From positions 1 through 64,000 of the forward strand of contig NZ_WHOD01000121.1 of assembly GCF_013141765.1 (NCBI RefSeq): a stretch of 64,000 nt of DNA. Direction: 5' to 3'. Made by a program: the position numbers and the translations under genes. Origin of the DNA: Paenibacillus foliorum (lineage in GTDB: Bacteria > Bacillota > Bacilli > Paenibacillales > NBRC-103111). The notes under the pieces are model-generated. The model ran no database searches, was not told where the DNA came from, and saw only the letters and a list, made by a program, of their open reading frames with translations. Below, piece after piece: positions 1 through 8,838 of this stretch; the stretch's first letter is position 1, and every line of letters starts with the position of its first letter.

Positions 1-281
1 TCTTGACCTTTTCCTCCACCTTTACCCTTGCCTTGCTCTTGGCCTTTTCCTTTACCTTTACCCTTGCCTTGCTCTGGGCCTTTTCCTTCACCCCCAAGAG
101 ATTTCAGCACCCCTTGAATTACGAACACGTCAGGTCCATTCGCACCTTTACCGACCGCCCAGCTGACATTAGGCATACACAATAATAATGCTATTGCCAG
201 CAGCATCGTGCCAAGGTATCTTCCCACTAACCACCTTGATTTTGAGTGTGATCCGCGGGACTTCCAATTCCAATCCTTCAT
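1..281 (-). CDS. N-terminal fragment of secreted peptidoglycan-binding-like protein with GK-rich repeats
   Basis: The gene runs off the left edge; 93 codons are visible. The ATG at 281 follows an AAGGATGG ribosome site. The N-terminus is basic, then a hydrophobic segment (about residues 26-40) ends in VSWA, a probable signal peptide. The segment after it, GPDVFVIQGVLKSLGG, resembles the first helix of peptidoglycan_binding_1 domains as in SleB-type spore cortex-lytic hydrolases. It then enters a low-complexity stretch of Gly, Lys, Glu and Gln built from a DNA repeat of about 48 bp. What follows is outside the window, so hydrolase activity is a guess from family resemblance. The charged Gly/Lys tract directly after a partial domain is unusual. 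Confident it is a coding exported protein, unsure of function. Confidence 0.5.
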   Translation of the reverse strand, partial: MKDWNWKSRGSHSKSRWLVGRYLGTMLLAIALLLCMPNVSWAVGKGANGPDVFVIQGVLKSLGGEGKGPEQGKGKGKGKGQEQGKGKGGGKGQ

Positions 282-497
282 TTCAAACAAACACCATCCT
301 TATAATAAAATTGTTTTGACACAACCCTTACTATTCCCAACTTTTCATTTTCATTCTGTCAATTTTGGACAATCTTTTCTCGTGAGAAGAAGACGCATCT
401 GCACTTCCACACAAGAAAAAAGCCGCCCCCTACTCGATAACACGAGAAGGAAAGCAGCAATCGTAATTACATTATACCTACCTATAGCTTCAAGCTT

Positions 498-1730
498 CTA
501 GAATGCCCAGTTTCCTTTTTGAAATACAGGCTCTTCAGCACCTTCAGCTGTAACCCCGTATATGTCCATTTCACCGGAACCAATCATAAAATCTACATGA
601 GTGATGCTGGTATTAAGCCCTTTGGCTTTCAGCTCTTCCTGCGATAGCTTTTTTCCGTCCTTTAGGCAAAAAGCATAGGCGCTGCCAATTGCCAAATGAT
701 TGGAGGCATTTTCGTCAAAAAGTGTATTGTAATAAAGGATATTAGACTCGGAGATTGGGGATCGATGGGGTACAAGAGCCACCTCACCCAAATAATGCGA
801 GCCTTCATCTATCTCAATCAAGCCCTTCAACGTTTCTTCCCCCTGAGCCGCGGAAACATTGACAATACGCCCATTCTCAAACGTAAGCGTAAACCCATCA
901 ATAATATTGCCTCCATAGCTTAGAGGCTTGGTACTGGATACTTTGCCGTTCACTCCGCCAGCAGATGGTGCGGTGAACACTTCCTCCGTCGGCATGTTCG
1001 CCACAAATGAATGACCTTGCTCATCAATACTGTCAGCAGCCACCCAAATATGTCCCTCAGGCAATTCAATCGTCAGATCAGTTCCGGGAGCCCGATAGTG
1101 CAGCTTCTTGTATTTCTTGGCGTTGAGGTAATCCGATTTGCTGTTCAGGCTTTGGACATGTTTCTCCCATGCAGTGATAGGATCAGCCTGATCGACTCGT
1201 ACTGTTTTAAAAATAGCATCCCAGAGCTTCGCCACACGCTCCTCCTCAGGCAGCTCAGGAAACACCTTCGCAGCCCAATTCTTCGAGGGAGCCGCAATCA
1301 CGCACCAGCTGAATTTGTCCGATTGTAAATATTGCCGATACTTAGCCATCGCTTTGCCGTATGTTTTCTGGTAATTGACAATCCGATCCTGAGGTATTCC
1401 TTTAAGAAGGTCAGGGTCTGAAGATACTATACTAATAACCGCGGCGCCTTTCTCGACTAGCTCCAGCATTTCTCCAGCATACCACTTGGGCTCCTCCAAG
1501 AATGACTCATCCGCCGCCAGATCATACCGCAAGCGGGATACCGTATCATCGGTCCAATTGACCTTGACCAGGTAAGCGCCGGCTTCATAAGCTTTTTTCA
1601 CGATCAACCGAACTAGCTCGGCCGCATCAATGGAGCCGTTAACGACCAAAGTCTGGCCCTTGTGAATATTGACACCTATTTTGACGACCAACTCGGCATA
1701 GCTGCTCAGCAGTTGTTGGAATTCCGACAT
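498..1730 (-). CDS. ampS: M29 family metallo-aminopeptidase (AmpS/PepS type)
   Basis: Cytoplasmic exopeptidase that removes N-terminal residues from peptides using two divalent metals. The 410-aa length and the opening (FQQLLSSYAELVVKIGVN) are typical of the thermophilic aminopeptidase family M29 (AmpS, AmpT, aminopeptidase II). Expected metal-ligand regions are present: the Glu in NMPTEEVF, the Glu in LGEVALVPH, the NHLAIGSAY block and the HVDFMIGS block near the C-terminus. The start is the ATG at 1730, preceded by GGAGGG. It is a single gene; no partner is evident. Family assignment is firm; the peptide preference cannot be read from sequence. Confidence 0.9.
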   Translation of the reverse strand: MSEFQQLLSSYAELVVKIGVNIHKGQTLVVNGSIDAAELVRLIVKKAYEAGAYLVKVNWTDDTVSRLRYDLAADESFLEEPKWYAGEMLELVEKGAAVISIVSSDPDLLKGIPQDRIVNYQKTYGKAMAKYRQYLQSDKFSWCVIAAPSKNWAAKVFPELPEEERVAKLWDAIFKTVRVDQADPITAWEKHVQSLNSKSDYLNAKKYKKLHYRAPGTDLTIELPEGHIWVAADSIDEQGHSFVANMPTEEVFTAPSAGGVNGKVSSTKPLSYGGNIIDGFTLTFENGRIVNVSAAQGEETLKGLIEIDEGSHYLGEVALVPHRSPISESNILYYNTLFDENASNHLAIGSAYAFCLKDGKKLSQEELKAKGLNTSITHVDFMIGSGEMDIYGVTAEGAEEPVFQKGNWAF

Positions 1731-1963
1731 TGTGATCCCTCCAATAAGTACTTAGTTTCTCTTTATTTTATAGCAACAAAGTCATGAATTCAAAACTAGG
1801 AAGCCAAGTAGTCTGTCCAATGATTGATTTTCGTAATCTCCCATCGTATCCTGAAAAAACTTGGTCCTTAGAATTTTACTATAGTATATCTGTATACGGA
1901 CACAATTAGACATACTTAAGGTATAATAGATGTATCTTATACCATCCAATACGAGGAATCGAA

Positions 1964-2149
1964 ATGACCGAAACACAGCGTATCAATTGTATAAAATGCC
2001 AGCATTTCTATGTCACTTGGGATCCCAAGTTTCCCAAAGGGTGTAAAGCTTTTGGATTTAAATCGCATACAATGCCGAGTCAAACCGTTCTGTCTTCATC
2101 AGGCAAGCCTTGTATGAACTTTGAACCCAAGGAAATCCCCAAGACTTGA
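1964..2149 (+). CDS. small conserved Cys-rich protein
   Basis: A 61-aa protein with a CxxC pair (IKCQHF: Cys at residues 9 and 12) and two further Cys (KGCKAFG, KPCMNF), a pattern suggesting a small zinc-binding or zinc-ribbon-like fold. ACGAGG at 1951-1956 serves as ribosome site for the ATG at 1964, and a TATAAT at 1922-1927 is a plausible -10 element. It ends 3 bp before the stop of the convergent Nudix-GNAT gene. I recall similar short proteins in Bacilli, sometimes loosely annotated as uracil-DNA glycosylase-like, but nothing here supports enzyme activity. Function unknown. Confidence 0.65.
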   Translation: MTETQRINCIKCQHFYVTWDPKFPKGCKAFGFKSHTMPSQTVLSSSGKPCMNFEPKEIPKT

Positions 2150-2152
2150 GCT

Positions 2153-3118
2153 TTACAAAATAGGTATAACCGCTCGCCACTCCATCAGCCAGCAGTCCCG
2201 CTTCTCCCCTTCATGCCATTCTTGCTCAGGCAGCAGCTTCACTTTGCGGAAACCGCTTTTTTCATAACAGGCAATGGCTCGCTCATTCCATGCTTGCGGA
2301 TCCATAACAACGCGGCTGACCTGATGCTCCTCCTCCAAATAGCGAAGCATCGAGCTCATTAACTGCTTGCCGATTCCACGGTTCCAATAGTCAGGCTCAC
2401 CAATGAACTGATCGGTACCAAATACTCGTGTACCATCCGACTCCTCCAATCTGAAGTACCGTATCCCTTCATCGTCCAGCAAATAAAATTGGATGTATCC
2501 GATTGGATGCCCATCATATTCCAAAATACTTCTGAACAAACGGTCCTCCTCAGGGTAAAAATGGTCCTGCACCATTTCCGGGGTATGCGCCCGGTCCCGT
2601 CCATCATAATAGCGGAGTACTTCCGGATCATTCAGCCACTTATGAAGCAGCGAAGCATCAGACTCGGTTAGTCTGCGTACAGTGAGCGGATTGCTCCGGT
2701 ATCTAATAGGGCTCTCGCCCTTAGTTACATATTCCATCAGAAACTTACGGTCCTCAGGGTAAGTCAGCTTGAGCTCTTCGATCTCATTGGCCGATTTCCA
2801 CTGAATATCATAAATCAGACCGTCAGGGTCATGCAGCGTCGGCACGCCTCCCTCCACTTGAGTCTCGTAATACTTAACCTTGTAAACCGTTCCTCTGCTA
2901 ACACCGCTTTTTTCATGCAAATAGCTGCCCACCTGAACCTTATAGCCTGTCTCCTCCCAGACCTCACGTGCACAACAGGCTTCATACGATTCATCGCTGT
3001 TTGCGCCTCCTGATGGGACAGACCACCGCTTCTCTTCATCCGCTCTCCCCTGCAGCACCATGAGCAGCTGCTTGTTTTCATTCACACAAATGGCTGCCGC
3101 GCCTCTCCAAATATTCAT
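2153..3118 (-). CDS. Nudix hydrolase fused to GNAT acetyltransferase
   Basis: Two enzymes in one 321-aa chain. Residues 1-130 are a Nudix hydrolase with a complete Nudix box (G37-x5-E43-x7-R51-E52-V53-x-E55-E56-x-G58), expected to cleave a nucleoside-diphosphate-linked substrate with Mg2+. Residues about 142-315 are a GNAT N-acetyltransferase of the AAC(6')/RimJ-like type, starting NPLTVRRLTESDASLLHKWL and containing a YWNRGIGKQLM acetyl-CoA loop. The C-terminal half resembles aminoglycoside 6'-acetyltransferases, but substrate cannot be inferred. Start is the ATG at 3118. No operon partner. Domain calls are strong; the joint role is unknown. Confidence 0.8.
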   Translation of the reverse strand: MNIWRGAAAICVNENKQLLMVLQGRADEEKRWSVPSGGANSDESYEACCAREVWEETGYKVQVGSYLHEKSGVSRGTVYKVKYYETQVEGGVPTLHDPDGLIYDIQWKSANEIEELKLTYPEDRKFLMEYVTKGESPIRYRSNPLTVRRLTESDASLLHKWLNDPEVLRYYDGRDRAHTPEMVQDHFYPEEDRLFRSILEYDGHPIGYIQFYLLDDEGIRYFRLEESDGTRVFGTDQFIGEPDYWNRGIGKQLMSSMLRYLEEEHQVSRVVMDPQAWNERAIACYEKSGFRKVKLLPEQEWHEGEKRDCWLMEWRAVIPIL

Positions 3119-3291
3119 AAAATCTACCGTCCCCTTTTCCGCAAATATAGGATGATTTCATTATACTACCAGAGCCCATTAGTTTTCAGCGATACAATTT
3201 TCTTAATAACCATTCATTATTTTCCATTTTCGTCCAATCGTTAGTAAGATGAAGATGAACCTATTTCTTACAAATAATTGAGGTGCATAAA

Positions 3292-4284
3292 ATGAACATT
3301 ACAATAAGACCCCTAGAAGTTCCAGGCGACTATGAGAGAATGGCTGAGCTGCTTAATACCATCTTCTCGGAGCCAACGTGGGCGGAGCGATTAGAGGAAG
3401 ATGACCGCAAAATGTACAAGCAAGGCAAGCCAACCTACGATGAGAACGGCAAGCTGACCGGATACGACCGGATTCGTTTAGCTGCACTGTCACCGGACGG
3501 ACTCATGATTGGATATGCCAACAGCTGGCGGGCTCCTTGGACCGAAGCAGGCACCCTGCATCATACACTGGTTGTAGACCCAAAGTTTCGCAACAAAGGG
3601 GTAGGCGCTGCACTTGTGGGGGCTTTAGAGCAATGGGCCCATGAGATGAAGGCATCGGAGCTAGTGGTCAATGTAGCCGACCATGATGAAGCTTCCCTCG
3701 CATTTGCTCAAAAACGCGGGTACCTAACAGCCCGACATGCATTTAAATCCATCCTCAAGCCTGCCGAATTTGTGGAAGCGTCAGAAGGAGATGATGAGCT
3801 GCGGCTCATTTCGGAAGGAATCCGTTTTTTCACCCTGCTGGAGGAGCCTGGAGAGGAAAGCGAATTAAAGCTGTACCACCTGTATAAACAGGCCGCAGCC
3901 GATATTCCAGGAAACCGCGAAAGCTATCCGAACGTAGCTGAGTGGAAAAAATGGTTTCTCCATATGGAGGGATACCGCCCAGAGCTCGTGCTCATTGCGG
4001 CAGATGGCGACAAGTACGTTGGTGTCGTACATCTATTGCATAACGAGAAAACCTCCGGTATGTATCACGAGTTTACCGGAGTCGACAGGGAATACCGCGG
4101 CAGACACATCGCCTCAGCACTCAAAATTAGAGCAATCCGTTTATCCAAGCTGCTCAATGCCCCCTACATGAGTACACATAACGATTCAGCAAACGCGCCT
4201 ATGCTCGCCATTAACCGCAACCGTTTAGGCTACATCGCCTCTCCAGGCAACTACCGGATGATCAAAGAGCTTCGCTCCGACTAG
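3292..4284 (+). CDS. tandem-domain GNAT acetyltransferase
   Basis: A 330-aa protein with two GNAT folds. The first (about residues 5-165) has the acetyl-CoA loop FRNKGVGAALVGAL; the second (about 175-325) has YRGRHIASALKIRAI. Such double-GNAT proteins are common in Bacilli and are mostly annotated only as acetyltransferases. A GTG in frame at 3283 lies inside the ribosome site TGAGGTG (3279-3285), so ATG 3292 is taken as start. It stands alone on the plus strand, converging on the large lyase gene. Substrate unknown. Confidence 0.8.
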   Translation: MNITIRPLEVPGDYERMAELLNTIFSEPTWAERLEEDDRKMYKQGKPTYDENGKLTGYDRIRLAALSPDGLMIGYANSWRAPWTEAGTLHHTLVVDPKFRNKGVGAALVGALEQWAHEMKASELVVNVADHDEASLAFAQKRGYLTARHAFKSILKPAEFVEASEGDDELRLISEGIRFFTLLEEPGEESELKLYHLYKQAAADIPGNRESYPNVAEWKKWFLHMEGYRPELVLIAADGDKYVGVVHLLHNEKTSGMYHEFTGVDREYRGRHIASALKIRAIRLSKLLNAPYMSTHNDSANAPMLAINRNRLGYIASPGNYRMIKELRSD

Positions 4285-4339
4285 GTGCAGGTCAGAGTTT
4301 GGTGCTGCTCCATACAACTGCAACTGATATAAAGAAATA

Positions 4340-4380
4340 CAGGGCTGCAGCTGAGAGAACATTTCTCAGCCGCAGCCCTG
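4340..4380 (-). terminator. terminator hairpin of the SLH lyase gene
   Basis: A 17-bp inverted repeat (CAGGGCTGC-GCTGAGA arms, one mismatch, about 7-nt loop) lies between the convergent stops at 4284 and 4400. On the minus strand it is followed by TATTTCTTTATAT, a weak U-rich tail, so it most likely ends the lyase transcript. Confidence 0.7.
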
Positions 4381-4399
4381 CCCATATGTTACCTGAATG

Positions 4400-7300
4400 C
4401 TATTTCAAGCTCTTAACAATAACGGTGACCGCTTCCGCCCGAGTAGCAAGATTCTGCGGCTTGAAGCTGCCGTCAGAATACCCGGCTATGACTCCCTTCT
4501 CTTGTACCGCTGCCACAGCACTTTGAGCCCAGCCAGATATTTGCCCGCTGTCAGTGAACGACACGGCTCCCGTACCCGGTTTGATCCCTGCTGCACGCGT
4601 AACCATCAATGCCATCTGCTCGCGTGTAATAGAATCATCCGGTCCGAAGCGATCTACACTATAGCCGGTAACGATCCCTGCTGAAACTGCCTTGGCAATC
4701 GCATCTGAAGCCCAATGAGTTTTCGTATCTGCAAACGATTGACCCTCACTTTTCTCCAGCTTGAATGCTTTTACCAGAATTGCGACAAACTCTGCCCTTG
4801 TGATCCTGCTATTAGGCTTAAAGCTGTTGTCAGAATACCCATTAATCGCACCAAGGGAGACAAGCCGTTGAATGGACTGCTCTGCCCAATGTCCGGATAT
4901 ATCTGTCAGGTTAACAACAGATTTCACTGCTGCTTCGTCAGCTTTGGCAGTAGCCAATACGGCAAATTTCGTGAAATGCATGGTATCCCCGCTGACCTTC
5001 CCGTTGGTCAAATCGACTTTGATGTTATCCAGTTTAATCCACTTTTTCGTATTTTCGTTGAACCAGTATACGGCCAACTCAACCTTGCTAGGATCGATAG
5101 TTGATTTATCAAAAGGCAAGGTGATCGTAACGAGCTTGTTGAAGTTCCCGTCTTTGTCCTTTGTGATGGAGAACACTTCGCTTACCAGCTTAGTACCCGC
5201 TTCAACTGGCGTAGCCGATGTATCCTTCAATGGTTCAACTGTGACTTTAAAGTTGCCATCCATTACACCAGCCGGGAATTGAATGTCCACACCCTTAATG
5301 GAGTCAGTTCCTCCCTTGGAAGCGTTAATGGTAATCGTGTTGCCAGGGTTAGAGCTCGCGTTTCCTTCTGAAGTCGTCGAATGACCACTATTACCTCTCA
5401 CTGCCGGTTTGACAATTACTGTACGCGTAACCTCAACGGCTGCATTCCCTGCAAGATCCTTCACGTTATATTGCAGAGTATACGTTCCTATAACTCCCGT
5501 ATTCACGGTTCCCGTTATAACGACATCCCCGGCGATTCCAACGTTATCCGTTGCAGTAGCACCCAGCTCCGTATAGGTTCCGCCTACCGTCAGACTCACA
5601 CTCGCTTCTCCGTTCAACTTGATAACCGGTAAAATCGTATCTACGATATGCACCGTTACCGTGGAAACATCGGAATCCTCAATGCCGTCATTTGCTTTGA
5701 ACGTAAATGTATCCATACCGAAGGCACCCTGTTTCGGCGTATACGTAACCGATCCGTACACATAATTCGTAATCGTTCCGGTTACTTGATCTGTAACCGA
5801 TCCATATATACGGTCTGTAACCACTGCATTGCCTTTCTTCCCATTGCTTACGATACTGTAAGTCAGCGGATCTCCAATCGCATCGCTTGCAGTCAAAGTA
5901 CCAACTACAGCGGTATTTGCCGGAGTGGTTAGCTCTGAATTTCCTGCTACAGGTTTATCGTTCGGAATATCTAAAAGTCCGCCTCCCACTCGGGTTTTCT
6001 CAATATTCTGAACAGCAGCGGCACCTAGACGTTCCTCCAGCTGCTTGAGGTACAAGCTTTGAGTCAACACAGGCTGATCGTATTGATCCCAGAAAGCATC
6101 GGTTCTCGGACGAAGATCATCGCTATTCGGAAGAAACGGCTTAGCTTTCGTTCCTTTATGACCGATCACGTAGTTCTGAGCTGTAGGCGGCTGCTGCGCC
6201 GAGAGAAGACCCTCGGAGTTCCATGCCACATAGTTAGCACCTGACCATCCATGCCCACTGCCTAACCATCCGCGATCTACAATGGCCATCGAAGCCTTCA
6301 CATTATCGTAAAGTCCGCCTACAGACCAACGGTGATGCGGTTCACTTGTCGAGTGTTCGATTTTCGCTTCGCTATTAAGGAATACATTCGGACCCTGAAC
6401 GCGGCTATCTACTAAAAAGGCATGCCTAGCAGTTTCCGTATATATCCTTTGCACAAGAGCCAATTGGCCTGACAAACTAATGCCATACCGATTCCCACCG
6501 ACAATGACACTCACCATATCAAGAACCTTGGAATCCTGCACAGTAACCCATTTCGCTGACCGTCCGACCGTAACCAAGCTGTGACCCAAATGATAGGCGG
6601 TAACATCTCTCATCCATGCGTTCTTCACGCTGTCCAGTGCAGCGAAGATCCACGCGTGATTATCGTCCGAATAATAGGTCTGGCCGTTTAACGTTGGGGT
6701 TACCGATCCTGATAATATGGCGGTTTTACTTTTATCGAATTCGGAATCGACGCGCATATTTTCGATACCCACCTGCTCAATCCGGTCGGTGTCATCGTAT
6801 TTGATTAACAGGGCACCGCCCCATCGGCGTTCTATCGAATTGGCAATCGGAGCATCGACGGTGACGACATTGCCTTCAATCCCCGTGATGATCCGGTCAA
6901 AATTCAAATCAAATGGCGGCCACTGCTGGGTAGCATCTCCTGCGCCCGGTCTATCGACAATTTGATCCATCTCGATGTTGTGTATCCAGCGATCATTACC
7001 TATACGGCTGACCATTATCTTATCTCCGACTTTAAACTGCCCCGCGGCTTCCAGATGGAAGGAACGAGCACCCGAAGGAACAAATAGATCCGTCACTGGA
7101 GTCGCCGTTTCTTGAAGAAGCTGAGGGCCGGATGCGCCACCAACGGTCAAAACTGTTCTTTTTACTTTACCGGTAGCAAACAATATCGTTCCGTCTTCAC
7201 CCTGGCCTTCACCTCTAAGCACCACGCCGCTTGCTTTGATGGTAAGCGGGCCGCCAACCTCATATTTACCTTTCTTAAGCAAAACCGCTCCACGGAAGCC

Positions 7301-8713
7301 ATCGGCAGACAAAGGCATCGCGGATACTTGATTAATTGCGTCCTGGATGCGTTGGGTATCATCCCCTTCGCCAGGCTCAATTGCCACTCGTGCCTGAACA
7401 TCAGGCAGCTTGACCCCGCCGCCCATATAACCAGCGTTCGAGAAGTCAATAATTCGGTTGCCTTTATAGTCAGACACATAATCGAGATTGCCGTCCGCAC
7501 CTGGGAATGCGATGCTGCTTTGGCCGGTACGGTTTACTAATGGATCCAATACGGTGAAATAGAAGGAGTCATAAACGAGCGGCTTCCCTTCCTCTTTCAC
7601 CTTCAGGCGAATTTGGTATAGCCCTGGCTGCTGAGCGATACCGGGGATTTGAATCTGCTTAGCCGTACCGGATAACATAACCGTTTCCGGCAATGGAACG
7701 ATAGTTTGATTGGAATTAAGCACGACCTCTCCGCTTATTGTTACGTTCTTATACACATTGACCGTAACGGAGGGATAGGAGTCACCTTGACTCAGCAAGG
7801 CTGGCTGGCCGATTTCTTGCTTCATTGTCGGGTGGTTCAGCACGGCATTGACAACAAGAACAGCAGGATCGTAAACATCCAGCAAAACTCGCGTTGTCTG
7901 GCTCACGCCATTTAACGAAGCCGTGCCTATTATTTGCGAAACCCCTGCTTGCAGCGCCACAACCTTGCCAGTCGGATCAACTGAAGCAACGGTCGGCTTA
8001 GAACTGGTCAGGTTAACTGTAGCTGTAGAAAGATTCGCCGGGGTCCCGTTTTTCATCTCCCCATTTAAACCTAATTGCAAAACATCGTTGGTGCTCATCG
8101 AAATAGCTTCATCGGATAGATAAATACGGTTCGGAGGGCTGGAAAAATAAACACTTTTCAAAACATTATCATTCAGCTGAGGACCATGGCTATAATAAAC
8201 CGCAAATTCGTTTATTTGGAAATTCGGGTCTAAGGCTGCTGTATTATTTAACGAAATAGTAAGCTTGATATATCTCCCCGTTACTTCAGGAAATGTTGCC
8301 GCTTGATCCGGGGTAGAACCGGGCGTTACGGACTGGTCATAGGCCACGGACCAACTGCTTCCGTTAGTCGAGTATTCGATCTTGTAGCCAGTCATGCTGA
8401 CAGGATTTTCTTTAAAATCCAAATCAAATTGATCAAACTTTTCATTATTGCCCAGATCGATCTGGAGCCAGACCTTTTGATCATCCCTGCGATCCGCACT
8501 CGTAGGCTGCCAATAGGTGGCTGTATCCCCGTCTATTGCCTTGTCCGCACGTCCAGCTGCTATATCCGAGCTTTTGGTGTACGCTTTGTTCTTCACCAAA
8601 TTCGCGGTTGCTGCATTCGCCGTATCCGTCTGGAAAACCAATCCCGCAGGCAAGCATAACGTTACGGTAAGAACCAAAATAAGCCATGCACTAATGGTTT
8701 GTTTATATTTCAT
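4400..8713 (-). CDS. giant secreted SLH-anchored beta-helix polysaccharide lyase/hydrolase
   Basis: A 1437-aa cell-surface protein. In order: signal peptide (1-35, ending near ANAATA); discoidin/F5-8C-like carbohydrate-binding module (about 40-170); Ig-like Big_2-type domain (about 190-285); a right-handed beta-helix region (about 435-840) opening with GEGDDTQRIQDAINQV and ASGVVLRGEGQGEDG, as in pectate lyase_3/rhamnogalacturonase-like enzymes; a cadherin-like module (about 945-1045); a DUF5011-type Ig domain (about 1050-1125); a linker domain; and three SLH repeats (about 1270-1437) that would bind secondary cell-wall polymer. The start is ATG 8713 because AAGGAG sits 7 nt upstream; the ATG at 8740 has no ribosome site. 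It lies downstream of a sugar ABC operon and its sensor, suggesting pectin- or rhamnogalacturonan-like substrate. Catalytic residues could not be assigned, so lyase versus hydrolase is open. Confidence 0.8.
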   Translation of the reverse strand: MKYKQTISAWLILVLTVTLCLPAGLVFQTDTANAATANLVKNKAYTKSSDIAAGRADKAIDGDTATYWQPTSADRRDDQKVWLQIDLGNNEKFDQFDLDFKENPVSMTGYKIEYSTNGSSWSVAYDQSVTPGSTPDQAATFPEVTGRYIKLTISLNNTAALDPNFQINEFAVYYSHGPQLNDNVLKSVYFSSPPNRIYLSDEAISMSTNDVLQLGLNGEMKNGTPANLSTATVNLTSSKPTVASVDPTGKVVALQAGVSQIIGTASLNGVSQTTRVLLDVYDPAVLVVNAVLNHPTMKQEIGQPALLSQGDSYPSVTVNVYKNVTISGEVVLNSNQTIVPLPETVMLSGTAKQIQIPGIAQQPGLYQIRLKVKEEGKPLVYDSFYFTVLDPLVNRTGQSSIAFPGADGNLDYVSDYKGNRIIDFSNAGYMGGGVKLPDVQARVAIEPGEGDDTQRIQDAINQVSAMPLSADGFRGAVLLKKGKYEVGGPLTIKASGVVLRGEGQGEDGTILFATGKVKRTVLTVGGASGPQLLQETATPVTDLFVPSGARSFHLEAAGQFKVGDKIMVSRIGNDRWIHNIEMDQIVDRPGAGDATQQWPPFDLNFDRIITGIEGNVVTVDAPIANSIERRWGGALLIKYDDTDRIEQVGIENMRVDSEFDKSKTAILSGSVTPTLNGQTYYSDDNHAWIFAALDSVKNAWMRDVTAYHLGHSLVTVGRSAKWVTVQDSKVLDMVSVIVGGNRYGISLSGQLALVQRIYTETARHAFLVDSRVQGPNVFLNSEAKIEHSTSEPHHRWSVGGLYDNVKASMAIVDRGWLGSGHGWSGANYVAWNSEGLLSAQQPPTAQNYVIGHKGTKAKPFLPNSDDLRPRTDAFWDQYDQPVLTQSLYLKQLEERLGAAAVQNIEKTRVGGGLLDIPNDKPVAGNSELTTPANTAVVGTLTASDAIGDPLTYSIVSNGKKGNAVVTDRIYGSVTDQVTGTITNYVYGSVTYTPKQGAFGMDTFTFKANDGIEDSDVSTVTVHIVDTILPVIKLNGEASVSLTVGGTYTELGATATDNVGIAGDVVITGTVNTGVIGTYTLQYNVKDLAGNAAVEVTRTVIVKPAVRGNSGHSTTSEGNASSNPGNTITINASKGGTDSIKGVDIQFPAGVMDGNFKVTVEPLKDTSATPVEAGTKLVSEVFSITKDKDGNFNKLVTITLPFDKSTIDPSKVELAVYWFNENTKKWIKLDNIKVDLTNGKVSGDTMHFTKFAVLATAKADEAAVKSVVNLTDISGHWAEQSIQRLVSLGAINGYSDNSFKPNSRITRAEFVAILVKAFKLEKSEGQSFADTKTHWASDAIAKAVSAGIVTGYSVDRFGPDDSITREQMALMVTRAAGIKPGTGAVSFTDSGQISGWAQSAVAAVQEKGVIAGYSDGSFKPQNLATRAEAVTVIVKSLK

Positions 8714-8744
8714 TCTATTTTTCTCCTTAGAGTTTCCCATATTT

Positions 8745-8760
8745 TTGTAAGCGTTATCAT
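8745..8760. promoter_or_regulatory. CcpA catabolite-responsive element (cre)
   Basis: TTGTAAGCGTTATCAT matches the cre consensus WTGNAARCGNWWWCAW at every position. It lies 32 bp upstream of the lyase start codon at 8713. Binding by CcpA-HPr(Ser-P) would repress the lyase when preferred sugars are present. Confidence 0.7.
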
Positions 8761-8838
8761 TAAGCGTGGGTGGTACTCCTGTACCGGTTTCGTGCTTCCT
8801 TCTATGAACCCTAACCGTAATTATGATTCTGCAAGATT

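Noticed and set aside
1782..1976. 64-codon minus-strand frame upstream of the aminopeptidase
   Set aside because: No ribosome site; overlaps the promoter and start of the small Cys-rich gene on the other strand.
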